Assembly (NCBI GenBank): GCA_003021745.1
Contig: PXQY01000112.1
Coordinates: forward strand, 1 to 50,790
Reading direction: 5' to 3'
DNA from: Halobacteriales archaeon QH_7_69_31
Lineage (GTDB): Archaea > Halobacteriota > Halobacteria > Halobacteriales > Haloarculaceae
DNA: 50,790 nt
The notes beneath the pieces are model-generated. The model did not search any database. It was not told the origin of the DNA and worked only from the letters and a program-made list of their open reading frames with translations. Below are positions 18,320 through 29,740 of this stretch, piece by piece. Every line of letters begins with the position of its first letter. The stretch's first letter is position 1. A program made the position numbers and the translations under genes.

Positions 18320-19108
18320 ATGGGTTGCGTTCGGGAACCGCCCGCGAGGGCCGCTATCGCAACGCTTTCGACGCTGTACCGCCGCCGGCCGCCGGTGACC
18401 GAGGCGACCGTCGCCGCCCTCGCGCCCTGGATGGCCGCCGGCGGCGCCCTGTACGCGCTGTTCCAAGTCGAAGCCGTTCCGGGCGCCGTCGCCCAGCTCG
18501 TCGGGTCGCCGGCGGTGTACGGGACCGTCGCCGTCGCCGCGGGCCTGACCGGGGCCGCCGTCGCCGAGCGACCGGCCGACGCCTGGACGCCGCGGTCCGC
18601 CCCTGGCATCCTCGCCGGCACCGGTACGGCGGTGCTTTCGGGCGCGCTCGCTACCGCCGCCGTAACGGCGCCCAGCCTGGGTTCGGCCGCCGTCGCGCGC
18701 TCGGTGGCCATCCTCGCGGCAGCCGCCCTTGCGACGGCAGGGGTCTGGGCCGGGGTCCGCCGGCTCGATCGGGGCCGGGCGACCGGCCTCGTCGGCCTCC
18801 TCGCCGTCTTCGGCCACGCCCTCGACGGCGTCTCCACGGCCGTTGGCTACGACCTCCTAGGTTTCGGCGAGCAGACGCCGCTGTCCCGGGTCCTCATCGA
18901 GGCCGGCGCCGCCCTGCCGGCGCCGGCCGCCGTCGGCGACGCCTGGCTGTTCGTCCTCGTCAAGCTGCTGGTCGCCGCGGTCGTCGTCGGGCTGTTCGAC
19001 GACTACGTCCGCGAGGAGCCGGCCGAGGCCTACCTGCTCCTGGGGCTGGTCGCGGCGGTCGGGCTCGGCCCCGGCGTCCACAACGTGGTGCTGTTCGCGA
19101 TCGCGTGA
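18320..19108 (+). CDS. DUF63 family membrane protein
   Basis: VTEATVAALAPWMAAGGALYALFQ...FGHALDGVSTAVGYDLLGFGEQTPLSR...GPGVHNVVLFAIA. Confidence 0.75.
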   Translation: MGCVREPPARAAIATLSTLYRRRPPVTEATVAALAPWMAAGGALYALFQVEAVPGAVAQLVGSPAVYGTVAVAAGLTGAAVAERPADAWTPRSAPGILAGTGTAVLSGALATAAVTAPSLGSAAVARSVAILAAAALATAGVWAGVRRLDRGRATGLVGLLAVFGHALDGVSTAVGYDLLGFGEQTPLSRVLIEAGAALPAPAAVGDAWLFVLVKLLVAAVVVGLFDDYVREEPAEAYLLLGLVAAVGLGPGVHNVVLFAIA

Positions 19109-19326
19109 GTGGTTTATCCCCGTCCGCGGGTGGCTGGGAGACGGCGCGTCGGGCACGCCGGTCACAGCACGGTGCCGATACAGCTGGCTGTCCGGCCGAG
19201 CGGCGGAGAGGCCGCGACGCGCTCGGCCATCGAGGGCAGCAGATCCGGCTCCCGTCCCCCGCAGCCGACCGACGACCCGCAGCGGCCGACGGAAGGGTTT
19301 ATCCGGCACTCGACCGACGTCCGGCC

Positions 19327-19983
19327 GTGACCACGGGGTATCTCTTCGACCTCGACGAGACGCTCGTGACCTACGAGCCCTCGACCCCCGGCATCTTCCG
19401 GACCGCCTGCGAGCGGGCGGGCGTCGAGCCGACGCCGGCGGCGACGGAGGCCATCGGCCCGGGCTTCGTCGAGACGTTCGTCGAGTTCGAGGAGAGCCCC
19501 TACGTCGGCGCGGCGCGGGCGGCCCGCGAGACCGGCCTGGACGTAGACCCCGAACCGTTCGCCGAGACGTACGTCGAGACCGAACTCGAAGCCACCCATG
19601 TCCCTGATGGGGTTCCGGAGCTGCTCTCGTCGCTCCCCTCGGTCGGCGTGGTGACCAACGGCTACGGGCCGGTCCAGCGCCGGAAACTCGCCGCCGTCGG
19701 CCTCCGAGAGCACGTCGACGCCGTGGTCTGTGCCGACGACGTCGAGGCGTTCAAGCCCGCCGACGAGCCGTTCGACGCCGTTACCGACGCCGTCGACGCC
19801 GCCGAATACGTGATGGTCGGCGACCACGTGGACTACGACATCCGGCCCGCCGCCGACCGCGGCTACCGGACGGTGTTCGTCGGGGAGGCGTCCGCCGCCG
19901 ACAGCCTCGCCGACCACCGGGTGGACGACCCGTCGGCGCTGTCGTCGGTCCCGGTCTTCCCGCGCTGTGCGACCGGCGAGTGA
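19327..19983 (+). CDS. HAD family hydrolase
   Basis: YLFDLDETLV, VVTNGYGPVQRRKL, VMVGDHVDYDIRPA motifs; GTG start. Confidence 0.88.
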   Translation: MTTGYLFDLDETLVTYEPSTPGIFRTACERAGVEPTPAATEAIGPGFVETFVEFEESPYVGAARAARETGLDVDPEPFAETYVETELEATHVPDGVPELLSSLPSVGVVTNGYGPVQRRKLAAVGLREHVDAVVCADDVEAFKPADEPFDAVTDAVDAAEYVMVGDHVDYDIRPAADRGYRTVFVGEASAADSLADHRVDDPSALSSVPVFPRCATGE

Positions 19984-20044
19984 CCACTCGATTGCGGCCC
20001 CGGACCGTCGACCGACTTTTGAGGGCCGCCGGCGACGTCCGGGC

Positions 20045-20770
20045 ATGGGTAAACAGCCGCACCTGCTGGTCGGGCCGGGCTACGTCCACGACGTCGCGCT
20101 GTTGCCGGGCGACCCCGGCCGCGTCGACCGCATCGCCGACCGGTGCGACGAGCGCGAGACGGTCGCGGAGAACCGCGAGTACCGGGTCGTGAACGCGGCG
20201 TACGACGGCCGACCGCTGACCGTCTGCTCGACGGGCATCGGGTCGCCGTCGGCCGCCATCGCCGTCGAGGAACTGGCCGCCGTCGGCGTCGAGACGGTCG
20301 TCCGCGTCGGCACCACCGGTGCCCTCCAGGCCGGCATCGAGATCGGCGACGTGGTCGTCGCCACCGGCGCCGCCAAGGACGAGGGCACCTCCCGCCGGTA
20401 CGAGGCCGCCACGGTGCCGGCGGTCCCGGACCACGAGACCCTGTCGGCGCTCGTCGACGCCGCCGCCGGGCGCGACGCGCCGGTCCACGTCGGTCCGGTC
20501 GCGACGGACGACGCCTTCTACGCGGAGACCGACGAGCACGTCGCGGCCTGGAACGACGCCGGCCTGCTCTGCGTCGAGATGGAGGCCGCCGCCATCTTCA
20601 CCGTCGCCCGCCGGAAGGGCCTGGGGGCCGGCGCCATCTGTACGGTCGATGGCAACCTGATCGAAGGTACCCAGAAGGGCGAGACCGACGCCGAGGAACT
20701 CCCAGAACAGGCGAAGGACAACGTCGGCCGCGCCATCGAGATCGCGCTGGAAGCGGCGACCCAGCTGTAG
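20045..20770 (+). CDS. udp: uridine phosphorylase
   Basis: MGKQPHLLVGPGYVHDVALLPGDPGRVDRIAD...VRVGTTGALQAGIEIGDVVVATGAAKDEGTS. Confidence 0.92.
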   Translation: MGKQPHLLVGPGYVHDVALLPGDPGRVDRIADRCDERETVAENREYRVVNAAYDGRPLTVCSTGIGSPSAAIAVEELAAVGVETVVRVGTTGALQAGIEIGDVVVATGAAKDEGTSRRYEAATVPAVPDHETLSALVDAAAGRDAPVHVGPVATDDAFYAETDEHVAAWNDAGLLCVEMEAAAIFTVARRKGLGAGAICTVDGNLIEGTQKGETDAEELPEQAKDNVGRAIEIALEAATQL

Positions 20771-20822
20771 CGGACCGCTGGCGGGAGAAGACTCCGACAG
20801 GCGCCCTGGCGGCCGGAACGTG

Positions 20823-21266
20823 TCAGCCGTCGGGCGCCGACTCCAGCGCCGCCTGCCGCAGGTTGCGGCACCGGTCGGTCTCGACCCGGAGGTCCGGCAC
20901 CGGCACGGGGTCGTTGGCCTCGTCGACAGCGACGAAGACGAAATGGGAGTCGGTCGTCCGCTCGCGCTCGCCGGTCCGCGGGGCCTCACGGTGGGCCCGC
21001 AGGTGGACCCGGACGCTCGTCCGTCCGGCCTCGTAGACGACGGCCTCGATGACGCAGACGTCGCCCTGCGGAATGGGGCGATCGAAGTTCAGCCCCTCGA
21101 TGCGGGCGGTCACGCAGGTCTCGCCGGCATGCCGCATCGCCGCCATCGCGCCGACCTCGTCCATCCACTTGACGACGGTCCCGCCGTGAGCGGCGCCGTA
21201 GTTGTTGGTGTCGGACGGCTGGACGTGCTGGCGGTTCTCGATGTAGGTCTCGCTGACCGTGGGCAT
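20823..21266 (-). CDS. acyl-CoA thioesterase (hotdog fold)
   Basis: SDTNNYGAAHGGTVVKWMDEVGAMAAMRHAGETCVTARIEGLNFDRPIP. Confidence 0.88.
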   Translation of the reverse strand: MPTVSETYIENRQHVQPSDTNNYGAAHGGTVVKWMDEVGAMAAMRHAGETCVTARIEGLNFDRPIPQGDVCVIEAVVYEAGRTSVRVHLRAHREAPRTGERERTTDSHFVFVAVDEANDPVPVPDLRVETDRCRNLRQAALESAPDG

Positions 21267-21326
21267 ATCCCGCCGGTCGTGCGGCAGGGCCAAACGTGTT
21301 GGCCTGGAGGATCGGCGACGCGACGA

Positions 21327-22167
21327 CTACAGCCCTCCGACGATGGCAGTCTGCATCGCGTCGCTGTTGAACGCCTCCCCGACGTCCCCGTCCGGCGTCA
21401 GCAGGATCAGGCCGGCCGAGCCGTCGACCAGGTCGGCGAACTCCCCGATAGCAGCCTCCGCCGCGGCCTGCGCCCGGCGGCCGTCCTCGAGGTGGTCTAC
21501 GGCCCGCCGGGCGAGCGTCACGCGGGCGATGTCCTCGCCGGCGCCGGTCGCGGAAGCGCCGCCGGCCGGCGTCGCCGTCGGTCGCGACCGCGCCGACCGT
21601 GTCGTGGTCGCGGTCCGGCGGCACGTTGCCGCTCTCGTCGCCGCCCACACTGTCACCGCCAGCGGCCACGCCCGCGTCGGGGTCCCGACCGAACCGCTCG
21701 CTCACCCACCGGGCGTGGGTGAGCCGGTCGCCGTCCGGGCGGTCATCGATGTCGGCCCACCGCTCGCGGGTCTCCGCAGTCCGGAGGTCGACGCCGGTGT
21801 CGACGCCGGCGGCCTCGGCGAGGTCGACGGCGTGGACGCCGGCGACGAGGACGTGCGGCGTCTCCACCTTGACGGCCCGGGCGACGTCGACGGCGTGCTC
21901 GACGCCGGGCATCCCGCAGGCGGCGCCGACCCCGCGGTCCTCGGTCATCAGGCCGGCGTCGGTCCGAACGTGGCCGTCCGTCTGGACGGCGCCGCCAACC
22001 CCGGCGTTGAACCGGGGGTCCGACTCGAGCGCCCGGACCGTCGTACAGACCGCGGCCGTGGGCGTGTCGGCGTCGGTGCCGGCCGCGGCGGACGCATCGA
22101 GCGCCCGCTGTCTGTCCGTCGGCTCGTCGGGTGGCGAGCCGGCGCCCCCGTGAGCGATGACGCGCAT
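21327..22167 (-). pseudogene. isoaspartyl peptidase/L-asparaginase (Ntn-hydrolase type), frameshifted by an internal deletion near 21560-21575
   Basis: MRVIAHGGAGSPPDEPTDRQ...FNAGVGGAVQTDG...DHDTVGAVATDGD, then another frame ATPAGGASATGAGEDIARVTLARRAVDHLEDG...LILLTPDGDVGEAFNSDAM. Confidence 0.85.
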
Positions 22168-22375
22168 GCCACCCCCTCGGGCGGGGAGGGATTACCGCTT
22201 GCGACTCCGCGGCCCGAACGGGTCGGCGTCTGATCCGCGTAAAGCGGCCCCAGACCGGACGCTTGCGGTCGCCACCACCCCCAGGCCGGCGGCCAGAGGG
22301 ATTGTACCGGTCGTTGATGCACGATGCCGCGGGATAGCGGTACGCCTATGGGGGGCCCGGCAGAACGCCCGCGGC

Positions 22376-23632
<1,257 letters not shown>

Positions 23633-23943
23633 CACGGCGTCGATTCCACCCCCATCTTCCTTGGTATCATTCACGCTCATCGTACATCCTCGACCTGCCC
23701 GAAAGCCCTCGACCCGCTGGCGCTCCCGGCTCGCGGTGCTCGCCGGTTGCGCCTTCTCCAGGTTCCGCACTCCGTTCGGACCCTCGCCGGCGGTCGGCGT
23801 CTCAACAGGGGCCAGGGCTCTTGGTTGGTGTCGTTCGATACGGCGAATATTCATCGAACGTTCCACGGGTATTGTTGTGGATGGAGCCAGCCCAGAACGC
23901 TACTGGCCAAAGATGGTTAATGAAAGGACGTTTGTATTAAAGT

Positions 23944-24570
23944 ATGAATCGACGTCGTCTGCTCTCTGCGGCTGGCGTGGGGGTGGTACCGTTGTCGGGG
24001 TGTACCTCGCTCGGCTCGTCGCTCGGGCCCAACGAGGGCGGGGGGACGCCGACCGAGCACTCCGAGTCATCGCCGACGGCGACGGAATCACCGACGACCA
24101 CGCCCGATGTCGAGCCTTCGAAAACGTTGAGCGAGGCTCCGACACCGAAGTACTCGGAGCCCGGCGACGTCGGTGACGACCGCCCACCCAGGGATGAAGA
24201 GGGTGATACAATCGAAATCGGGAGCCGGGATACCGTCGAGAATCCTGACGATAATGTAGCCCATGGCCTGATCATCTGGCACCTGGGGGACGACACCCAT
24301 TACCTCGAAGTACAGATCGTTGACGAGCAAGAAAAATCGGGCGACTACCATTCGGTCCACGAGGTTCGAACGAACCATCACGTAACCATTCAACTGAACG
24401 AGCCCTCGGACTACGTCATCAACGTGTATGACCACCAAACCGGGGGCGGTACAACCCTCACTGTTTCCGAATCCCGGTTCGACTGCAATAGTTCGTCGCA
24501 CTGGCTCGTGTCGTATCCGGACGGAGACTTCGGCGCCTCGTTAGTGACGAGAGTAGCGGACTGCGATTAG
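23944..24570 (+). CDS. hypothetical lipoprotein
   Basis: MNRRRLLSAAGVGVVPLSGC lipobox and Thr/Ser/Pro-rich linker. Confidence 0.75.
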   Translation: MNRRRLLSAAGVGVVPLSGCTSLGSSLGPNEGGGTPTEHSESSPTATESPTTTPDVEPSKTLSEAPTPKYSEPGDVGDDRPPRDEEGDTIEIGSRDTVENPDDNVAHGLIIWHLGDDTHYLEVQIVDEQEKSGDYHSVHEVRTNHHVTIQLNEPSDYVINVYDHQTGGGTTLTVSESRFDCNSSSHWLVSYPDGDFGASLVTRVADCD

Positions 24571-24615
24571 AGGTCCGACCACCAGACGTTGTGTGGTCCT
24601 TGAGGGTCGCCGTCC

Positions 24616-24954
24616 TCACTCCGCCCAGTCGGGGTCGGGCCGCGGCGGCGCGAACACGTCCACGCCGCGGACCGGGCCCTCGCCGCGGTTCTCGGCGGCG
24701 TGGGGCTCCCCGCTCGGGATGGTGAACGACTCGCCGGCCGCGACGGGTACGGCATCGCCGTCGACGAGGAACGTCAACTCGCCCTCGTAGACGAACCCGG
24801 TCTGTTCGTGGCGGTGGCTGTGCTCCGGCACCGTCGCCCCCGCCTCGATCTCGAAGCCCTGGATGCTCGTGCACTCGCCGACGGCCAGTTGTGTGAGGTG
24901 GACCCGGTCGACGGCCTCGACCGTCTCGCGCTCGGCAAGTCCGACGCGTTCCAT
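24616..24954 (-). CDS. cupin domain protein
   Basis: VPEHSHRHEQTGFVYEGELTFLVDGDAVPVAAGESFTIPSGEPHAAEN. Confidence 0.88.
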   Translation of the reverse strand: MERVGLAERETVEAVDRVHLTQLAVGECTSIQGFEIEAGATVPEHSHRHEQTGFVYEGELTFLVDGDAVPVAAGESFTIPSGEPHAAENRGEGPVRGVDVFAPPRPDPDWAE

Positions 24955-24997
24955 GGGGCCAGGTAGGCTGGCGACGCCTTGAGCCCTTTCCCGGCAG

Positions 24998-26224
24998 TCA
25001 GGCGTCGAACCCGGCCCCGTCAGCCTCAACGGCCTCGCCTAGCGCGGCGTGGGTCTTACAGCCGGCGCCTGTGTTGATGACCACGACGTCGTCGTCGGGC
25101 CCGAAGACGCCACGGTCGGCGAGGTCGACAGCCCCGGCCAGCGCGACGGCGGCGGTCACGGAGGCCTCGGGGCCGTCGCTGCGGGCCAGCCGCAGGCTCG
25201 CCTCGACGGCGGCCTCGTCGGAGACGGCGACGCCGGTGCCGCCGCTCTCGCGGACCGCCGAGAGCATCCACGGCGAGGCGCCGGGGTCCGGGATTTCGAC
25301 CCCGCGGGCGACACTGTCCGGATCCGGCCAGGGCTCGTGGGCCTCGGCGCCGGCCCGGATGGCCTCCACGACGGGTGCCGCCCCCGTCGTCTGGGCGACG
25401 TGAAGCCGCGGCGGGTCCGGTCCGAGCCAGCCGACCTCGCGGAGCTGCCGGTAGGCCTTCCAGATGCCGATCAGGCCCACGCCGCCGCCGGTCGGATACA
25501 CCACGTGGTCAGGAACGCGCCAGTCGAGCGCGTCGAACAGCTCGAACCCCATCGTCTTCTTGCCCTCGTGCCGGAACGGCGTCTGGAACGTCGCCACGGA
25601 GTGCCAGCCGTGCTCGGCGCGGGCCTCGGTGAAGGCCGCACCGGCGTCGCCGATCTTGCCGTCGACCAGGTGGAGGTCGGCGCCGTGGGCGGCCACGAGG
25701 TCCTTCTTGACCGCGCCGGCCTGGTGGTTCAGGAAGACGTGGCAGTCCATGCCGGCCCGGGCGGCGTACGCACTGGCCGATTGACCGGCGTTGCCCGCCG
25801 ACGGCAGCGCGACAGTGTCGACGCCGCGCTCGTTGGCACAGGAGATGGCGGCCGCCTGGCCGCGGTCCTTGAACGTGTTCGTGGGGTTCTGGCCCTCGTC
25901 CTTCACGAGCAGGCGGCCGACGCCCAGGTCGTCGGCCAGACTGGGACAGGACAGAAGCGGCGTGTCGCCTTCGCGCATCGAGACCAGCGCGTCGGCGTCC
26001 CGGAGCGGGAGCAGTTCGCGGTAGGCCCACATCGAGCCGCCGCGGCTCGCCCACGTCTCGGGGGCCACGTCGAACGCGTCGAGGTCGTACCGGGGGTCGA
26101 GGATGCCGCCGCAGTCCGGACAGGGGTAGTCGGTCAGCGACAGGTCGTAGGTCGTGCCGCAGCCGCGACAGGTGATGTGGGAGACGCAGCTGTCGGTCGA
26201 TTCGAACTCCCCGGTGATGGACAT
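24998..26224 (-). CDS. thrC: threonine synthase
   Basis: N-terminal CRGC..CPDC ribbon, NPTNTFKDRGQAAAIS PLP-Lys motif, SAGNAGQSASAYAARAG. Confidence 0.88.
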   Translation of the reverse strand: MSITGEFESTDSCVSHITCRGCGTTYDLSLTDYPCPDCGGILDPRYDLDAFDVAPETWASRGGSMWAYRELLPLRDADALVSMREGDTPLLSCPSLADDLGVGRLLVKDEGQNPTNTFKDRGQAAAISCANERGVDTVALPSAGNAGQSASAYAARAGMDCHVFLNHQAGAVKKDLVAAHGADLHLVDGKIGDAGAAFTEARAEHGWHSVATFQTPFRHEGKKTMGFELFDALDWRVPDHVVYPTGGGVGLIGIWKAYRQLREVGWLGPDPPRLHVAQTTGAAPVVEAIRAGAEAHEPWPDPDSVARGVEIPDPGASPWMLSAVRESGGTGVAVSDEAAVEASLRLARSDGPEASVTAAVALAGAVDLADRGVFGPDDDVVVINTGAGCKTHAALGEAVEADGAGFDA

Positions 26225-26302
26225 GTCGGCGGCTCGGCCCTGCCACCTATAGCTCCTGCGACGAGGGCCGCCGTGGGCAGCGATCCGTGTTCGTCCGGCG
26301 GG

Positions 26303-27109
26303 CTACGCCTCGAGGTCGGCCGCCGCGAGCAGCTCGCCGAGTCGGTCCCGGGCGTCGGCGTCCGGCGGCCGGTGGGGCGAGCGGGCGCGGCCGGCGGGCA
26401 CACCGCGCTCCCGCATCGCCCACTTCAGCCCGGGCACGCCGAACTCGGCGGTGACGGCCCGGTTCAACTCGACGAGCGCGGCGTTCAGCCGGCGCGCCCG
26501 GGTTGCATCACCAGCCTCGTGGGCCGCGGTCACCTCCGCGAGTGCCGCCGGCGCCAGGTTGGCGAGCCCGAGGACGCCGCCCGTGCCACCGGTAGAAAGC
26601 GCCTGGGCGAGCAGTCCGCCACTGCCCACCAGGAGGTCGAACTTCGCGTCGGCGGTCCGTCGACGCGTCCGCAGAAAGGCCGCCAGGTCGCCGCTGGAGT
26701 CCTTCATGCCGACGACCGACGGATGGCCGGCGAGCCGGCCGACGGTCGCGGGCTCCAGCCGGACGCCGGTGTGGGTCGGCACGGCGTACAGGTACACCGG
26801 GAGCGGCGACGCGTCGGCGACCTCGCGGTAGTACGCCTCGATGGCGGCCTGGTCGTGGTCGTAGTAGAACGGCGTGACGATCATCGCGGCGTCGGCACCG
26901 ACCGGGACCGAGGCCGCATCGACGACGGTCTCGACGACCGCCGCGCGTTCGTCGGCCGTCATGAGTTCCGCCTCGCTGTTCGAGCCGCACGGCACGAGGA
27001 AGTCGACGCCGCGGGCCTCGACCCACGCGACGACCTCGCGGAGGCGGTCGTGGTCGACGTCACCCGACTCGTCGAACGGGGTGACGAGCGGCGGTCCGAT
27101 GCCCTCCAT
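26303..27109 (-). CDS. dihydrodipicolinate synthase/N-acetylneuraminate lyase family protein with an in-frame internal deletion
   Basis: MEGIGPPLVTPFDESGDVDHDRL...VPCGSNSEAELMTADER...VYLYAVPTHTGVRL...VVGMKDSSGDL; SVPVGADAAMIVTPFYY lacks the usual intervening strand/helix. Confidence 0.82.
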   Translation of the reverse strand: MEGIGPPLVTPFDESGDVDHDRLREVVAWVEARGVDFLVPCGSNSEAELMTADERAAVVETVVDAASVPVGADAAMIVTPFYYDHDQAAIEAYYREVADASPLPVYLYAVPTHTGVRLEPATVGRLAGHPSVVGMKDSSGDLAAFLRTRRRTADAKFDLLVGSGGLLAQALSTGGTGGVLGLANLAPAALAEVTAAHEAGDATRARRLNAALVELNRAVTAEFGVPGLKWAMRERGVPAGRARSPHRPPDADARDRLGELLAAADLEA

Positions 27110-27229
27110 GTGCGGTGGGCGGCCGCCGGTCAGTTGGGGCTTTCGCCGCCGGGCCGTCGACCGGCAGCCGCCTGGATGGTCACTGCCGGCGCCCCGACGC
27201 TTTTGCCCCATGCCGAATCAGATACTGCT

Positions 27230-27733
27230 ATGTACGCGGTCGTCGGCTGCTCGAACTGCCGGGCGCTGTGGGTGGTCGAGGACCGCCCGGAGACCACGCA
27301 GTGTCCCCGCTGTCGGTCGACCCACCGATTCGAGCGGCTTAAGGCCTTCGCGGAGACCGACTCCGCCGACGCGGCGGTCCGCGCCCGCAGCGAACTGCTG
27401 GCCGAGCGGGCCGACGAGGGCGGGTTCGTCGACCCGGCGACCGTCGACGCCGAGGCGGTCGGCATGTCCGAGGAGTCGTTCCTGGCCGCGTCCGGACTCG
27501 ACGCAGAGGAGGTCACAGCGGCCGGCGACCGCCGGGGCCCGGGCGAGGGGTCGCGGAGCCGCCGGCAGGTGGTGCTGGATGCGTTCGAGGCCCTTGAGGC
27601 GCCGACCGACGACGCCGTCCGCGCCTACGCCGCCGAGCATGGGGTCGAGGCGGCCGACGTCGACCGGGTGCTTTCGAAACTTCAGCGTGCCGGCGAGGTG
27701 ACCCGGAGCGACGGGGTCTACCGGCGGCTCTGA
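27230..27733 (+). CDS. DUF5817-like protein (N-terminal zinc ribbon plus winged helix)
   Basis: MYAVVGCSNCRALWVVEDRPETTQCPRCRSTHRFERLK..., C-terminal VDRVLSKLQRAGEVTRSDGVYRRL. Confidence 0.78.
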   Translation: MYAVVGCSNCRALWVVEDRPETTQCPRCRSTHRFERLKAFAETDSADAAVRARSELLAERADEGGFVDPATVDAEAVGMSEESFLAASGLDAEEVTAAGDRRGPGEGSRSRRQVVLDAFEALEAPTDDAVRAYAAEHGVEAADVDRVLSKLQRAGEVTRSDGVYRRL

Positions 27734-27792
27734 TCGGCCCTCGGCGCGCGCCAGTCCGAACCGGCTTTGTACCGGTCGGCCGACGTCGGGGT

Positions 27793-28113
27793 ATGGAGCG
27801 TGAGCCGACGGCGTACAGCCGGCCGCTCGTCGTGTTCGGCCTCGGCGCCGTGCTGGTGGCCGACCTGGCCGTCGGGATACCGTCCCCCGCGTTCGTCGGC
27901 GCCGGGGCGGCGGTGCTTTTCATCTCGGGGGTGGTCCACCTCGCCGCCGGCGAGCGGCGGGCCGCCGCCGGCTGGGGCATGTTCGGACTCGCGCTGGGGT
28001 TCTTCCGCGTCCTGGACGGGGGTTCGGACGCGCTCGTACTCCTCGCCGTCGGGTCGCTGGTCGTGGCCGGGCTGGCGTTACAGATCAGCGAACGCGTCGA
28101 GGACCGGCTCTGA
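27793..28113 (+). CDS. small membrane protein
   Basis: Four hydrophobic segments in 106 aa. Confidence 0.65.
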   Translation: MEREPTAYSRPLVVFGLGAVLVADLAVGIPSPAFVGAGAAVLFISGVVHLAAGERRAAAGWGMFGLALGFFRVLDGGSDALVLLAVGSLVVAGLALQISERVEDRL

Positions 28114-28531
28114 GCCGCGAGGCCGAACGGAGTGAGGCCTCGGAATGAGCGAGCGGGAGGACCGACCGTAGGGAGGGACGACACGCGAGCCGCGAGCCGC
28201 GAGCGGAGCGAGCGCTTCGGACTGTGCGAGCGGTGAACGCAGCGACCCGCGAGCCGCGCGGTCGACCATCGGGAGACCGCGGAAGGAGCGAGCTGCGAGC
28301 CGGGCGGTCTCCGCCCGAGAACGCCCGAGCGGTCCGGACGGACTGGCCCCGCGCGCGGCGAGCCTTCCACCGGCGGTGGACTGCGGTCTTGGCCGTCCGC
28401 CTGGAGACGCCGCCGGCAACGGTCTGGCGGCCACATTCTACGGCCTCGCGAGTTCGAGCGGACCGGCGACCACGGCGTGGACATCGGTGGGGCTCGACGG
28501 ATAGCCCGGCGAGTCGACCCCCGTCGAGGGC

Positions 28532-29740
28532 CTACCGGCCCAGTTCAGCGTGAGCGCCGGCGAGGTTGTCCGAAGCGAGCGCGCCGAGCAGCGACAGCTC
28601 CCCGCCGAGGGCGGCGGTCGCGATGACCTCCGCGAGGGCGTCGGCGTTGCTGCCGGCGGGGTCGCCGCTGCCGCGGACCCCGACGACGTCCAGCGCCTCG
28701 GCCTGGGTCGGCAGCGTCGTGCCGCCGCCGACCGTCCCGACCTCCAGCGACGCCAGTGTGAGGCTCGCATAGAGGTCCTCATCGCGGACGTCCGCGGTGG
28801 TGATGGCGTTGGCGCCCTCGACGACCTGGGCCACGTCCTGGCCGGTCGCGAGGAAGGCGGCGGCGACGGTGTTGGCGGCGTGGGCGTTGAACCCGAGCGA
28901 CCCCGCCTTGGCGGAGCCGACGAGGTTCTTCCGGGTGTTGGCCTCGACGATGGCCGCCGGCGTGGTGTCGAAGTACGTCTCCACTGTCTCACGCGGGATT
29001 TCGACGTCGGCGGCGACGGTTCGGCCGCGGCCCTCGACGCTGTTGACCGCGGCGGGCTTCTTGTCCGAACAGAGGTTCCCCGATAGCGCGACGAGGTCGG
29101 CCGGCGTCTCCGCGGCGACGACGTCGCAGGCGGCCTCGGTAGCGATGGTGGCCATGTTCATCCCCATCGCGTCCGCGGTGTCGTAGGCGAACCGGAGGAA
29201 GACGCTGTCGCCGACGACGTACGGCGTGACCTCGCGCAGCTCGCCGTGGCTCGTGGTCGACTCGGCGGCCTCGGCGAGCGCGTCGACATTGTCCCGGACC
29301 CAGCCGGCCACCTCGCCGGCCTCGCCGACGTCGGCGACCCGGAACACGGGCGCCCGCGTCATCGCGTTCTGCAGCACCCGGGCGGTGGCGCCGTCGGCCG
29401 CCCGGATGGCCGCACAGCCCCGGTTGACCGAGGCGACCAGGGCGCCCTCCGTGGTCGCCATGGGGAGGAACCGCTCGCCGTCGACGGCGCCGCCGTCGAT
29501 CCGGATGGGCCCGACGACCCCCATCGGGACCTGGGCCGCGCCGAGCATGTTCTCGATGTTCGGTTCGGCGTCGGCGGCGTCGAAGGTGTAGGCGCCGACG
29601 GCGTCCAGGTCCGCCGCGGTGTCCTCGACGAGTAGGTGACGTCGGGCCGTCGCGGCGACGTCGGGGTCGGCGTGCGCTTCGAGTTCGTGCAGGCGCAACT
29701 CGCCGCGCCGGACTCCGTCGACGAGTTCCTCGGTGTCCAT
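28532..29740 (-). CDS. hmgA: 3-hydroxy-3-methylglutaryl-CoA reductase
   Basis: ENMLGAAQVPMGVVGPIRIDG, MATTEGALVASVNRG, GDAMGMN-like ADAMGMNMATIATE, SGNLCSDKKPAAVN. Confidence 0.95.
   Translation of the reverse strand: MDTEELVDGVRRGELRLHELEAHADPDVAATARRHLLVEDTAADLDAVGAYTFDAADAEPNIENMLGAAQVPMGVVGPIRIDGGAVDGERFLPMATTEGALVASVNRGCAAIRAADGATARVLQNAMTRAPVFRVADVGEAGEVAGWVRDNVDALAEAAESTTSHGELREVTPYVVGDSVFLRFAYDTADAMGMNMATIATEAACDVVAAETPADLVALSGNLCSDKKPAAVNSVEGRGRTVAADVEIPRETVETYFDTTPAAIVEANTRKNLVGSAKAGSLGFNAHAANTVAAAFLATGQDVAQVVEGANAITTADVRDEDLYASLTLASLEVGTVGGGTTLPTQAEALDVVGVRGSGDPAGSNADALAEVIATAALGGELSLLGALASDNLAGAHAELGR

Noticed and set aside
25049-27733. 894-aa plus-strand ORF
   Set aside because: Most of it is antisense to thrC and the DapA-like gene; only the last 168 codons (27230..27733) match a real protein.
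28115-28531. Possible repeat or regulatory island with gcgagcggagcgagc-type sequence
   Set aside because: Low-complexity GC-rich intergenic sequence common in haloarchaea; nothing specific could be supported.
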